A stretch of 64,000 bases of DNA from Didymodactylos carnosus. Its lineage: Eukaryota; Rotifera; Eurotatoria; Philodinida; Philodinidae. A program made the translations under genes and the position numbers. This document shows, piece by piece, positions 28,555-38,996 of the stretch. The stretch's first letter is position 1. Each line of letters starts with the position of its first letter. The notes beneath the pieces were generated by a model that was given only the letters and a program-made list of their open reading frames with translations, did not search any database and had not been told where the DNA came from. The stretch covers positions 1 to 64,000 of the forward strand of contig CAJNOQ010000037.1 in assembly GCA_905250885.1 (NCBI GenBank). The letters run 5' to 3'.

Positions 28555-28790
28555 AAATGAAAATCTTTTTTCCGCTCTAAGTCAACTAAAAAATCCGAAC
28601 TTGGTCTTGCTCACTGAGTTGTTACAAAACAACATTTACAGCATTTCAAATGAATGCAACTCCTTTACACTTTTCTGCATGAATTGTTATCCAAACTGCA
28701 TTCATTCTTTTTGATAGTATACGAGAAGGCTTTATCTGATTCTTGTAATGACATTAGTATTGCTTAAACGGAGACAGGAGAGTAGTGGTA
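28555..28790 (+). repeat. Dispersed repeat, copy A, with a protein-like frame
   Basis: About 215 bases, from GCTCTAAGTCAACT to GGAGACAGGAGAG, are nearly identical to the reverse strand of 38775-38992. Differences are a 3-base gap, a few substitutions and a short indel. In both copies one frame reads LLTELLQNNIYSI and TLFCMNCYPNCIH, so the unit probably derives from coding sequence of a mobile element. I do not recognise the family. Confidence 0.7.
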
Positions 28791-28799
28791 AAGCGACCT

Positions 28800-29400
28800 T
28801 TAGTATACTCAAAAACTATACTTTTGTCACTAAATGTGATGTGATATTTTGAAAAAAATGAGAATAAAATAATGTATAAATCAATGTCTGTAATGGTTTC
28901 ACATATTAAAATAATTTATCCGCTTGTTCACTCAAAACCAATTGCAGATTTGGACTCGTTATAGTCGATTACTTCGCATGCAACAAACTTTTCGATATAT
29001 CTGTGACACTTGTTCTAATCGATCCCAGGAGTTTGCAATTTTATATATTCATATTTGATGTAGTATGTAGAATTTGATGAAAAAGTCAGATTGAGATATT
29101 CTGTAGTTTTGGTAGAAAGTTCGATTTTACTGCAAATTCTAGTGGAAAGTAAATTCGTCTATCGGATGCTTCCCGACAAAACAGTCTATCATATGTCACC
29201 CAATTCGGTTGATAGATTTATCGAACTATAGACATGCGATAAGTCAAGGAAGCGTATCCTCAGACATTACACGAAAACCATTGACAATATGCGACTTATG
29301 TTCGATCATTTTGTAATCGTATCAGAAAAATCCTGAAATTAGACATCGACGCACGTCTAGATCAGTAATCAACTACTTATTGTTAATATAGATGCGGAAG
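28800..29400. other. No gene called; protein-like fragment on the + strand
   Basis: Around 29160-29340 the plus strand reads as a protein-like fragment (for example RKRILRHYTKTIDNMRL) before stops appear. It may be part of the same decayed mobile element as the repeat next to it. The family is unknown. Confidence 0.25.
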
Positions 29401-29858
29401 AATATCGTTGCAGTGTTATTTTGTAAACAATTGTTGGTTGTATATAATGAGCTAGTTTTGTTTGAAAAAATCTTTGCAACAAAATAAATTGATTAAGCAG
29501 ACTATTCTAAAACGTGTTTTTTTCCAATTTTAGGCTTAAAAAGTATTTTTTTCCTTGCCAAGAATTGCAGAGCAACAAAGAACTCTCACTAAAGTATTCG
29601 CTATCAAAGTTGTAGTCTATGTCATTCTCCATAGAATAAACAGAACGAAATTAAACAAAAAAATTTGAACAATTTAAATTAAAATTCGTTTTAAAATTTT
29701 TGTCATTAGAAAAGAAAAATCTGTTTAATACTGGAAAAATACGTTATTTAAAATAGTTTGCTTAATCAATTTATTTTATTACAAAGGTTTTTTCAAACAA
29801 AAAAAGCTCATTATATACAACCAACAATTGTTTACAAAATAAAACTGCAACGACATTC
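29401..29858. repeat. Fold-back (MITE-like) inverted repeat
   Basis: Arms near 29401-29520 and 29735-29858 are reverse complements with few differences. A shared block is TTTTGTAAACAATTGTTGG (left), continuing through TATATAATGAGCT. About 210 bases of AT-rich sequence separate them. There is no coding potential. It ends about 450 bases before the GPCR exon. Confidence 0.75.
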
Positions 29859-30314
29859 ATATAGAGGACATTCCCTTAAACTTCTGAATTAATCAGTCTT
29901 TGAAATACGTACTGCTGACTGAAATATTGCCAGCATCGTGCACATACTCTTCAAAGGAATCATAACAGTTTAGCTATTCATTTTAATGAGATTATCATGC
30001 ATAATGTCTGTTTGCTGAATTGTCCGTAAGAGAGATATTGACCAAAATTCATAGTAGAGAGTTCAACTCCTCATTGCTTGAATTTCTAGGAAAACGTTTT
30101 ACTAAAACAAACCTGTAAAAAATAAAAGTGAAATATTCAAAAATAAACAAAAAGTCCTTTCGGAAGAGTCCTTTTCATTATAAGAGAAAATTTGTTTAAT
30201 TGAAAGATGATTCTATTCTTTTTCAACGAATGATTTTTGACTAAGTCTAATGTCGATAATCAGTATAAAATAATGTTTGTTCTTGTTTCTATTTAGAATT
30301 TGTTATTGTCGATC

Positions 30315-31676
30315 ATGTTCAATCCACCGGAGATCGACTATCATCGTTATTATCGTTCATCACCGTCAAAAGTCATCACTACAAGTGATGATGCACTACG
30401 GATATTAACTGATACCGATTCATTGTGGAAATTTTCTTCGTACGATCTGTTATTAAGTATTAATGCTTATATGCCATTTAATGAGACAATGTTAAGTCCG
30501 ACAAACATTTCATCATCTGCTGTCAATTCATCGTCTTGGCAACCGGCCGAAGATGATGTTAGTAATGCATTATTGTATTTAATCGTTCCCATTTATTCTA
30601 TCGTCTTCGTTACCGGTACTATTGGAAATATTCTTGTCATATTAACTGTTCTAACAGTTAAACAAATGCGAACAACAACAAACGCACTTGTTCTCCATTT
30701 AGCTATAGCTAATCTAGCATTTGTTCTATTATGTATCCCACATACTCTCTACGTTTACGTGGCTCCATCTTATCGGTTCCCAAAAGCTATTTGCAAAGTG
30801 ACTTATACTATGATGTATTTAAGTGCATATGTTAGCATTTACATTCTAGTACTAATGTCTATCGATCGATTTCTGGGTGTTGTACTAGCCATAAAATCCA
30901 CACGTTTTCGAACACAGCGAAATGCTCACATTGCCGTAATAATTGTTTGGCTATTTGGAATTATATTTGCATCGCCAAATATGTTTGTCTACGATGTTAT
31001 CCCCTATGAACAACATGTATTTTGTAATACAAAGACAGATGTACCATTCTTAAATTTAGTACGAAAAATATCGGCCTATTGTTTTGCATTACTTGGTCTC
31101 TTTATCCCATTAGCTCTTATAGCTATTCTTTATGGACTAATTATCAATACGTTAAGAAAAAATGCCAAAGGTAAACAAGTACAAAAGGGTAAAAAACGTG
31201 TTACAAAAATGGTATCTGCTGTTATTTCGTCGTTTGTTATTTGTTGGTCACCAATGCAAATTTATCTATTGTATACTCAAGTTTACTCACAAACTATCAT
31301 ATCACTTGCCATTATTGCACAAACACTTGTCTACGTCTCATCATGTATTAATCCGATATTGTATGCATTTCTATCAGAACCATTTCGTAAAACATTTCAA
31401 CAATTTTTAACATGTTCAAAAATCAAATTGATTACCACTGACGCTGTTATAGCTGATAATCCGTCAAAACATACCAGTAGAACAGACGGTTCAGTTATTA
31501 AACTGCAACTTGAATCAAAAAATAATACTAATTTACTATCGAAAAAGAGTCATAGACGTATTCTGAACAAAAGCGGTGAAAACGTAAAAATTAATTTAAA
31601 CAATATTGATGGTAATACTTCAATGACATATGAGGTTACGAAATATGAAAGATTACCAACAAATAGTATAACGTGA
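30315..31676 (+). CDS. Class A neuropeptide GPCR, allatostatin A/galanin receptor-like
   Basis: 453 residues in one coding exon. An in-frame TAG that forms part of a good acceptor (TTTCTATTTAG, ending at 30296) lies just upstream, so ATG 30315 is the likely start and a 5' UTR intron is probable. The extracellular N-terminus (about 80 residues) has N-glycosylation sites (NET, NIS, NSS). Seven membrane segments follow. Landmarks are GNILVI in TM1, LAIANLA in TM2, Cys160 and Cys237 for the usual disulfide, DRF (184-186) at the end of TM3, CWSP (310-313) in TM6 and NPILY (346-350) in TM7. The C-tail has about 95 residues rich in Ser, Lys and Asn. DRF in place of DRY and the TM3/TM6 pattern fit the allatostatin A/galanin receptor group. 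The usual TM2 aspartate is Asn133. The ligand is unknown. The role would be G-protein signalling at the cell surface. Confidence 0.85.
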   Translation: MFNPPEIDYHRYYRSSPSKVITTSDDALRILTDTDSLWKFSSYDLLLSINAYMPFNETMLSPTNISSSAVNSSSWQPAEDDVSNALLYLIVPIYSIVFVTGTIGNILVILTVLTVKQMRTTTNALVLHLAIANLAFVLLCIPHTLYVYVAPSYRFPKAICKVTYTMMYLSAYVSIYILVLMSIDRFLGVVLAIKSTRFRTQRNAHIAVIIVWLFGIIFASPNMFVYDVIPYEQHVFCNTKTDVPFLNLVRKISAYCFALLGLFIPLALIAILYGLIINTLRKNAKGKQVQKGKKRVTKMVSAVISSFVICWSPMQIYLLYTQVYSQTIISLAIIAQTLVYVSSCINPILYAFLSEPFRKTFQQFLTCSKIKLITTDAVIADNPSKHTSRTDGSVIKLQLESKNNTNLLSKKSHRRILNKSGENVKINLNNIDGNTSMTYEVTKYERLPTNSIT

Positions 31677-32030
31677 ATAATACGTCACCAGGAAGATTTT
31701 ATAGTCATTTTTTCTCTGCTTGAATGAGTTTGGTGCTTGCTTACTGTTATCTGATGAGTTTCTCCTTTTCTAAATAGAAACATTATTTTTGGTTGCAAAA
31801 CTGACTATTTATGAGAAACGTTAAGCTCGCTTCTTCTCCATGACTATTTTTCATAAACTTATATACAGTGGAGTGGGGGAAATTGTCACGAAATTCTATC
31901 ACCTTATAATATTTTAATCTACGGGACAATTTGGCAAAGAAAGTGTACACTGTTCGGACAATTCAGCAATTACGTGTGTGTTTGAATGAGAGAAGTAAAA
32001 TGCAATTATCTTAATGATAATTAGTGATAA
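31677..32030. other. Spacer after the GPCR
   Basis: AT-rich sequence with no clear poly(A) signal and no exon recognised. Confidence 0.4.
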
Positions 32031-32039
32031 GATCAATGG

Positions 32040-32570
32040 TAGGCAAGTCTAAGTCCAGACTTGAAGCTTTTTTTGACGGACTTGCACTTGAGCATTTTTT
32101 TGTCAACTCCGTTTGAAGTCGTCATCAACATCACTCCGCTGCTCTCGAGCAGGCGACCACGATCTTCTTCCATTTGTGCACACTCTTAGCATCATCTACA
32201 ATGTCCATCACCTTCCAATACTTCTTATCGCAAATACTATTTTGAGTAAGTTCAACACATAGCCAAGATAGTCCTGTGGCTGCTTCCCTGGATTGTTTGT
32301 ACCATGCATTGGTTGGTATAAGCCAAATTTTCTCAAGGGCTCATCATCTGAGCGTCTACAAATGTGTCGTACCCATTTGAGCTGTCTTTTAACAATTATC
32401 TTTATCAGCATGTCCACACCTAGTCTGTTGTATATTTGAAATATGATCTCTACACCTAATCCCAAGCATTATTCTGTAACGGCTACTTGCAAACTATTTA
32501 ATTTGTACTTCATCTTTTCCGTTATTAACCATGTTTCACTGAGGAGTTAAGCTCTATTACATTCAGCAAC
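32040..32570 (-). mobile_element. LINE fragment: C-terminal end of a reverse transcriptase ORF
   Basis: The minus strand encodes RQLKWVRHICRRSDDEPL and YQPMHGT (32208-32465), the characteristic tail of a non-LTR retrotransposon ORF2 downstream of its polymerase core. The continuation KKYWKVMDIVDDAKSV lies in another frame at about 32160-32230, so at least one frameshift separates the two. Upstream LSETWLITEKMKYKLNS-like sequence is present near 32490-32540, again in a different frame. The 5' part of the element is missing. The clade cannot be settled from this piece. It is inactive. Confidence 0.75.
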
Positions 32571-35500
32571 GGAATGAATACAATCTGATACTTAAATTAT
32601 TATGTTTTACTTTATCAAACATACATCAATGTATATCTGGTATTGGTAAATCTATTATTTCACCGTCACTAATTACACAAAAATCGAAGAATTGATTGAT
32701 ACTACTAGTAGCATTAAAATGCAAGCAATCAAATTTTTGCTTGATCCTTTTCTAAAACAAGAAAGGAACATCAATGAAATCTTCATTCTCCATACCTACA
32801 CAAAACCTTTAGTATTTCGCGGAGAAATTTTTATTCACTGTCAGATGTGTTGTATCGAAAAACTTATCTGAAAACCACATTGATGAACACGTATTAATTA
32901 GAAATGGTTGATAAACTGGGATCACTATATTTTCCATTGTTGCACAACACGATTTGAATTCAACTCATTGATCAATCTTACATTTGATCTGAAACGTTTT
33001 CGACAGAGTGACCATGGGACGGTTCTCGATTCAACTGGCGCTTCAGCTTGAGCACTAAACTGTCGAAAACATATGTACGAATACAACGTCGGTCAAAAGA
33101 ATAAAAACAATTGGGTCGAAAAACTCTCCAAAACTATACTACAGTTATCATTTCTAACAGATGATGATTGTGTCATTTTCGATGTCTTATGATACAATTT
33201 GATCAATAATCAAACATTTCAAGTACGAATACTCTCGTTTTCCTAGTATCCTCTTCAAAATGGGAGTCAAGCGAGACCTTGATTTTCAGTGGTTCGAGTG
33301 TGGTATTCCTATTGCCTCAGGACTGGTTCCTAGCGGCTTCAGGTAGTCTTGAAGTCGGATTGAACATGCTTAATCGACCATCTGAACCTAATGAGAACGT
33401 TTATTTTTGGAAAAGAATTTAAAAACAAAGTGAAAACCGAGTTGATGAAAATTCCGATCCTTGGTGTATTTATACTTAATATTAGAAAATTCACAATTCA
33501 TTCGAAAAACATCAAAACGGTGAAAACTGCAGGATATGATTAATTTTATTCACTTCATTTATTATTGAATGATTGAAAGATGAAGCGTCATCGCTGATCG
33601 TTCATCGCATATGAATAGTGGCAGATCCTCGTTGCCGCCCAACACTAATCCTTCATAACACACATACCAACGGACTTGTACAGTATGAGTCGAGTACTGA
33701 TGAGAGCGTTTCGTTATATAGAGAATTTTTCTTTACTTTTATTTTAATCTGAATGAGATGGTTTTAGTGAGCCTTGATTTCTGCAGCAGCAGCTAAATCA
33801 AAGTTTCACTCATCTAAATGTTACCACAATAACTAACTTATTAGTTTGAGATTGATTTTCGATTGTATAACTCACAAGGAAAGACTATGTTAGGAATTTA
33901 AAAATAATAATGCTTCTACGTCGTTTGCAAATTGGTATAATTCTTCTTTTTCTTTTGTTTATCTGTTTACAATTCATAGTTGGCTCTTAGCATTCTCTCT
34001 TCCACTTCGCTGTTATTTTTATTTACTGTAAAATCGATCAAAATTACCTCAAAACTTCAAGCTATACTCTGTTTTATTAATACCTATATCATGGAGATCA
34101 AGACAAGCTTTAGAAAACAATCGAAAATACTGTAATTTTTGAAAGATTTTCCGGAAACCTGGTGTATTAAATGAATACTGTTTTACATGATATTAATTAC
34201 AGAACCAAATTTAATAGATAAAACAGAATATCTTTTAATTGATTTTGATTGAGTTATGAATGTTTTCATTTTCGGTGAGAATAGCCAAAAATGAGTTACT
34301 TCATCTAATATAGATTTTTGAATTTTTCTGGAAAACAGACATTGCTACAAGACTCAGCGTGGTCGATAACCTATATTCGAGTTATCTCTCTGAGGTTCCA
34401 AGAGAGGTTATCTCACACTAGATCTGTCGATTCCAGAAAAGCCAATGTCTCTTCTAAACGACGAAAAATGTAAGAAGCCGCTCGATTTTTATTTTGAAGA
34501 GGAAAAATTAGGCTATGTCTTCATGAAAGAAAACGAAAATATTTGTATAAAAATTTTTGAAACACTAACCTGATTTTCTAAAGATCCTCTGAAAAATCAA
34601 CCTTCACGAAAGTATCAACCTACAACACAAATTACATTCTAATTGAGTAGAAGAGTATTTCTGACTGAGGTACAACTTCATATTAGAGTAATATAGTAGT
34701 GAGACGCTGGAAGATGCTCCTAATGATTGATCGATGATTGTCTGCATCAAATCGTCGAATTTTCTGTACAAATTCTCTGAAATAGAAAGCAGTTTGTTTC
34801 GAATATATGCAGATCATAATATTATTCGTATAAAAATCATCAAATCATCTATTTATAAGTAAAACCAACATACATGATACATTGATACATCTTCAACCTA
34901 GACACTATCAGTTACCAATTGGTAAAAAGACTTTTCAATTCAGACTCATAATTTCGCAAGAATATTTTTAGTTTAGTTCTTGTCTGGACTGAAATTTTTC
35001 ATGGCTTTTAATGGTGATATTCGTGATCAGTATAGTCTACTTCATATTATCATATTACGTTGAAAAAAAATTAAAAACAAAAGTTATCGAAAAATCTTTA
35101 GTGGCCTGAGGCGTCAGAAACCTCATGAAAAGAGTTTGAGAAATGATCCTGGTCATCGCTTGACATGATTCCAATGTAAAATGCCCAAAATTTTATTTTC
35201 GAATTTAGGAGAAATAAAACAGAGACGGTTAAAGAATATTGATATTAAAAATTTATTATCGAAATGTATAAAACGGAATGTCTATATAAAGAATAAGATG
35301 AAAGAAGTTGCATCGATTGTGTTGACAAGCGAAGTAATCATTTTCTTTTCTGTTTTTTTATTTCTCCTAAAGTTTCTTTTTATATAATCCTAAAGTCTTT
35401 CATAATTTCATATCTAAGCATCAGTTTTTCTTGACTGAGATCTCAGTTTTGTATTTTAATTAAGCTTTTGTTAACTATTGATCCATAGAATTCGTCTTTG

Positions 35501-35640
35501 TAGAACTGAGATGTCAATACGTAAAGAATATAATCGACAATTTGTGGTTTATATGAAAGGAAATAAGCACTAGTTTAAAAAATATCGATATTATTTGCGA
35601 TCTTCTCACCTCAAACCTGCCCAAAGCATCAAACCTAATG
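32571..35640. other. Intergenic, no gene recognised
   Basis: No exon or RNA gene could be supported. The frame at 35181-35387 is Lys/Ile/Phe-rich and looks like chance in AT-rich DNA. Confidence 0.45.
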
Positions 35641-35654
35641 AAATCTCATTTCCT

Positions 35655-35850
35655 AGTCATCGGTTCTTATATAAGAATCTTACTCAATTCTTATATAAGA
35701 TCTTCCACGAAAGTGGCAAGAATCCTGCTGAATCTTATAAGAATCTCACAAAAATTCATAAGAAATTGGTAAGAGTCAGCAAAACTCCTATGTTATTCTT
35801 ATCAGATTCTTATAAAATTCTTGTAAGATTCTTATAAGATTTCACAAATT
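35655..35850. repeat. Degenerate array of a TCTTATAAGA palindromic unit
   Basis: At least six variants of ATTCTTATAAGATTCTTAT occur in about 200 bases, for example at 35668, 35690, 35735, 35795, 35812 and 35825. The core unit is self-complementary, so many overlapping hairpins are possible. The open frame at 35595-35837 is a product of the array. Confidence 0.6.
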
Positions 35851-35869
35851 TTTTTTGTGTAGGGTTATT

Positions 35870-36960
35870 AGATGACATACGTATTTGAGCACCCAGTTCT
35901 TCACATATTTTTCAATTAATTGTTTTTGTTTTTGTAATATTTCTTTTCCTAATTCGGTTAATGTATAAGTTTTTGGATGATCATCATTTTTCTTAAGTTT
36001 TTCAATGCATTTTGTTCAATGTGTATCCAAAATCGTGGATCAAAATCCTTCTAGAAACAAGATTTACATAGAATATTTTAGAAAAATTGCCTTCAATCAT
36101 CGAAAACATTTTTCTTTTAAAATATTTTATGTATAAAAAATTTTCTGTGAATTTCAGTTTGAATTCCGGAACAATTATATACTTTACGCTAAATTATGAC
36201 GATCTTTCTTTATCAAGGTACTGATTTTTAAACTCTGACTAAATATTACTTGTCATTTCCTCATCCAAACCACACTCAATTCTACTAATAGTTGACTTAT
36301 CAAATCATACATAATTTTTCCACTTAGGCGTGGAATGTAAGAACTATATCTGTGAATATTTTGAATATAATCACGACCAATTTCGCTAGGTGAAATATCA
36401 TAATCAGTCTCAACTCTATGAATACTTTGAATATCAGGTTCATAATGTCTCATTGTAACTTAATCAAAGTTAAAGCTTTGATCGGAAGCTACTTCATTTG
36501 TTTGTGTTAACAAAAATGTCAGCAAATGTTCAAACTTATTTAGGTTCGTCAAAACTATGTAAAACATCCTTATAAAAAACTTCATCATCAATGTTTACAT
36601 TTCTCTTTAAAAACAAATAAGATAAAAAATATGAAAAGCTTTCTTGATTAAAATCACCATAGCTTCTGATATCTAATGTTATTCTATAAAGAGAAACAAA
36701 ATAATTAATATCAAATGTTTTATCAGTTCAATCCCTAAACGAATTTTTAATACTAAACAATCGATTGCAGAAAGAACATCAATTTTCGAATCGACTTTCC
36801 AAAAACTTAGTGGCCAACTTTTGAAATTGGCATTCGCTATAAGACTTTATTGAAAAAAAAAGAATTTTCTAATCTTCTAATAATCAATCGGAACAGTCGA
36901 TAGCAACTCAATTTCTTTCATTTGATTTATTAAATTATAATAATTCGAAACTCTTGGGTT
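35870..36960 (-). pseudogene. Decayed coding relic, unidentified
   Basis: Several protein-like stretches on the minus strand lie close together in different frames. One is at 36253-36453 (includes SEIGRDYIQNIHRYSS), one near 35880-36030 (includes TYTLTELGKEILQKQKQLIE) and one near 36550-36690 (includes DIRSYGDFNQESFSYFL). Their composition is much more coding-like than the surroundings, and the short spacing suggests one former gene. I do not recognise the family; it may be a host gene or part of a mobile element. It is broken in several places. Confidence 0.35.
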
Positions 36961-37077
36961 GGAACACGTTTAAAGTTAGGGTTTTGAAGTTAAACTGAAT
37001 TATATTAGAGAAAAGTGGTTCTTTCTTTTCAATTAGATGATAAGGAATAATTACTCTTCTATATAATTTAAGGGTGA

Positions 37078-37606
37078 GTCTATTGCCACTTACAGAAGTA
37101 TCAGGAAGAAGTTACTGACTGAAAGTGTCAATACGGAGCTGTTGATGCTATCTAACCAAAGCTCATTTGAGCCATGTATTGACACTTTCTCCTCCACTTT
37201 AGGTAAGACATAGCAATACACCGATATTTCCGCGAACAGGATGTCGATTGTTCCGCCAATTTTTTGAAACAAGCTCTGTGTATTATCGTAACACTCACAA
37301 AATGCAATACGGTTTTATTTGCGAGCATACTTTGTATTATATGTTTCGTTTCTGTTCGATTTGAGGTCGTGTTACTAATTTCATACTGCTTCATGCAATT
37401 ACTTTTAGAATGAAACTACTTTTCGTACTCATTCTCACACTACTTACTCCCCCCTCGACTCACTCACAAACAGCATAAAGAGTCGTGTCGCGAGGAATAG
37501 CCGCTTATTGACACTTTCTATTGAAAGTAGCAATAGCTTCTAGTTGACATTTTTAGAAAGTGGCATGAGCTGCTTAATGGCACTTCCGAACATGGCAATA
37601 GCCATT
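37078..37606. repeat. Fold-back element with repeated CTATTGCCACTT/ATTGACACTTT motifs
   Basis: CTATTGCCACTTACAGAAGT near 37079 is mirrored by the reverse strand near 37580-37600 (CTATTGCCATGTTCGGAAGT). Inside, ATTGACACTTTC or its complement occurs near 37123, 37178 and 37506, with related AGTGGCAT and AGTAGCAATAG forms near 37530-37570. The pattern suggests a MITE or small composite of short inverted repeats. Confidence 0.5.
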
Positions 37607-37739
37607 CCGATAATTTAATTGAACTATCACTCTTCATGCCTGATTCTGTTACTGAATATTGAGATAATCCAACTGAAATCCCATTGTGTTGGTCTTGGTT
37701 GAAATGATAATCTTTAAAATCATCCGATAAAACTTTTTC

Positions 37740-38735
37740 GTTGATCAAAATAGTCCTGGTGGTTTTCAGGCCGGTGACAATGATTCATTACTAACAGTTA
37801 TGCATAACAAACAAGGATCAAGCAAACCTGGTGTGCTTCGGGAAAGTAACAATTCATTGTCAAATAATAATTTCATCTGGATATCTGGTACTACAAAACC
37901 GGACCCACAGAATAGTACACCGAAAACAGTTTATGACAAACCTTTCTTAGGAGAATTGTTTAAAGCTTTCAAAGAAGGATCATCATCCCTGAAACGTCAA
38001 TTCGTTCCTTGTGAAATGAACCATAATGCATCAGTTTCACAGGAAATCTTTGGATTTCAACATTCAAAGAAACAACATACATACAATTCATCTTCCTCTA
38101 GAGATGAAGATGAACCGGTTTCATAATGTTTAATATTATGCCTGTATTCTTCTTTTTTCAAGATGTTTGTTATATGTTCGTATAACATTCGGGCATATGT
38201 ACAGTGCAGAAAAGAGCCTTACTCCGGGCATGGGTTGAAAATACCCGACCGGACGCACTGCTTTTACAAGAATCGTATATGACCAAGATAGAACATGCGG
38301 AAATATTTAAAAGAGCCTTCAGCGATTTTAATGTTATATGTAGTCTTGGTAAGTGGGCCGCAAGTGCACCTGCGGCCCACTAGAGTAGCACCCAGGTGGT
38401 ACTCTAGTCATGATAAACAAAAAGCATCAAATCATTGACTGAGGAATGGACACCATTGAACGTGTGGCTTTCGTGAAAATCAGTATTAATACTATACCGA
38501 TTACACTTGCCAGTGTTTATGTTCCATCCAGTGATCCAGTAGCCAGAAAAACGTTTTTTACCGATCTCCGATTGTTTATCCCGTCTAGTAAATGGTTACT
38601 AGTAGGTGGAGATTCCAACTGTATACCAGATGAAATCTGGGATCGATACCGACCAACAGCTGTCACTTGTACGTCATCATACCCTTCACCAGTCCAGGAA
38701 CTAATTAAATCATTCCAACTCTATGAATTTTATTT
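37740..38735 (+). mobile_element. LINE fragment: end of ORF1 and start of the ORF2 endonuclease
   Basis: An open frame covering at least 37740-38126 ends shortly before a second frame that begins at 38162 (MFVICSYNIRAYVQ). This spacing fits ORF1 followed by ORF2 of a non-LTR element. The second part shows apurinic-endonuclease style sequence: DALLLQESY near 38253-38280, ASVYVPSSDP near 38510-38540 and LVGGDSNCIPDEI near 38600-38640. The frames do not join, and stops occur near 38380, so it is dead. The reverse transcriptase is absent: the element stops near 38735, where a different repeat begins. Confidence 0.7.
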
Positions 38736-38774
38736 TTTCGGCGTTATCTTTTGGCGTTTCCTTTTCATGCGAAA

Positions 38775-38992
38775 ATCTCTCTCCTGTCTCCGTTTAAGCA
38801 ATACTAATGTCATTACAAGAATCAGATAGAGCCTTCTCGTATACTATCAAAAAGTGTCTGTGAATGCAGTTTGGATAACAATTCATGCAGAAAAGTGTAA
38901 AGGAGTTGCATTCATTTGAAATGCTGTAAATGTTGTTTTGTAACAACTCAGTGAGCAAGACCAAGTTCGGATTTAGTTGACTTAGAGCAGAA
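38775..38992 (-). repeat. Dispersed repeat, copy B (inverted relative to copy A)
   Basis: This is the reverse complement of 28555-28790, nearly identical. Its frame (minus strand, from about 39012 down to 38794) includes LLTELLQNNIYSI and ends IVYEKALSDSCNDISIA followed by a stop. Similarity to copy A stops at about 38992, just before the inverted repeat that starts at 38997, so the 2.5 kb element probably inserted at or next to this repeat. Confidence 0.7.
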
Positions 38993-38996
38993 AAAT

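Noticed and set aside
31162-31410. Second open frame inside the GPCR
   Set aside because: It is an out-of-frame shadow of the receptor with no features of its own.
35655-35850. CRISPR-like array
   Set aside because: The units are degenerate, without constant repeats or unique spacers, and the genome is eukaryotic.
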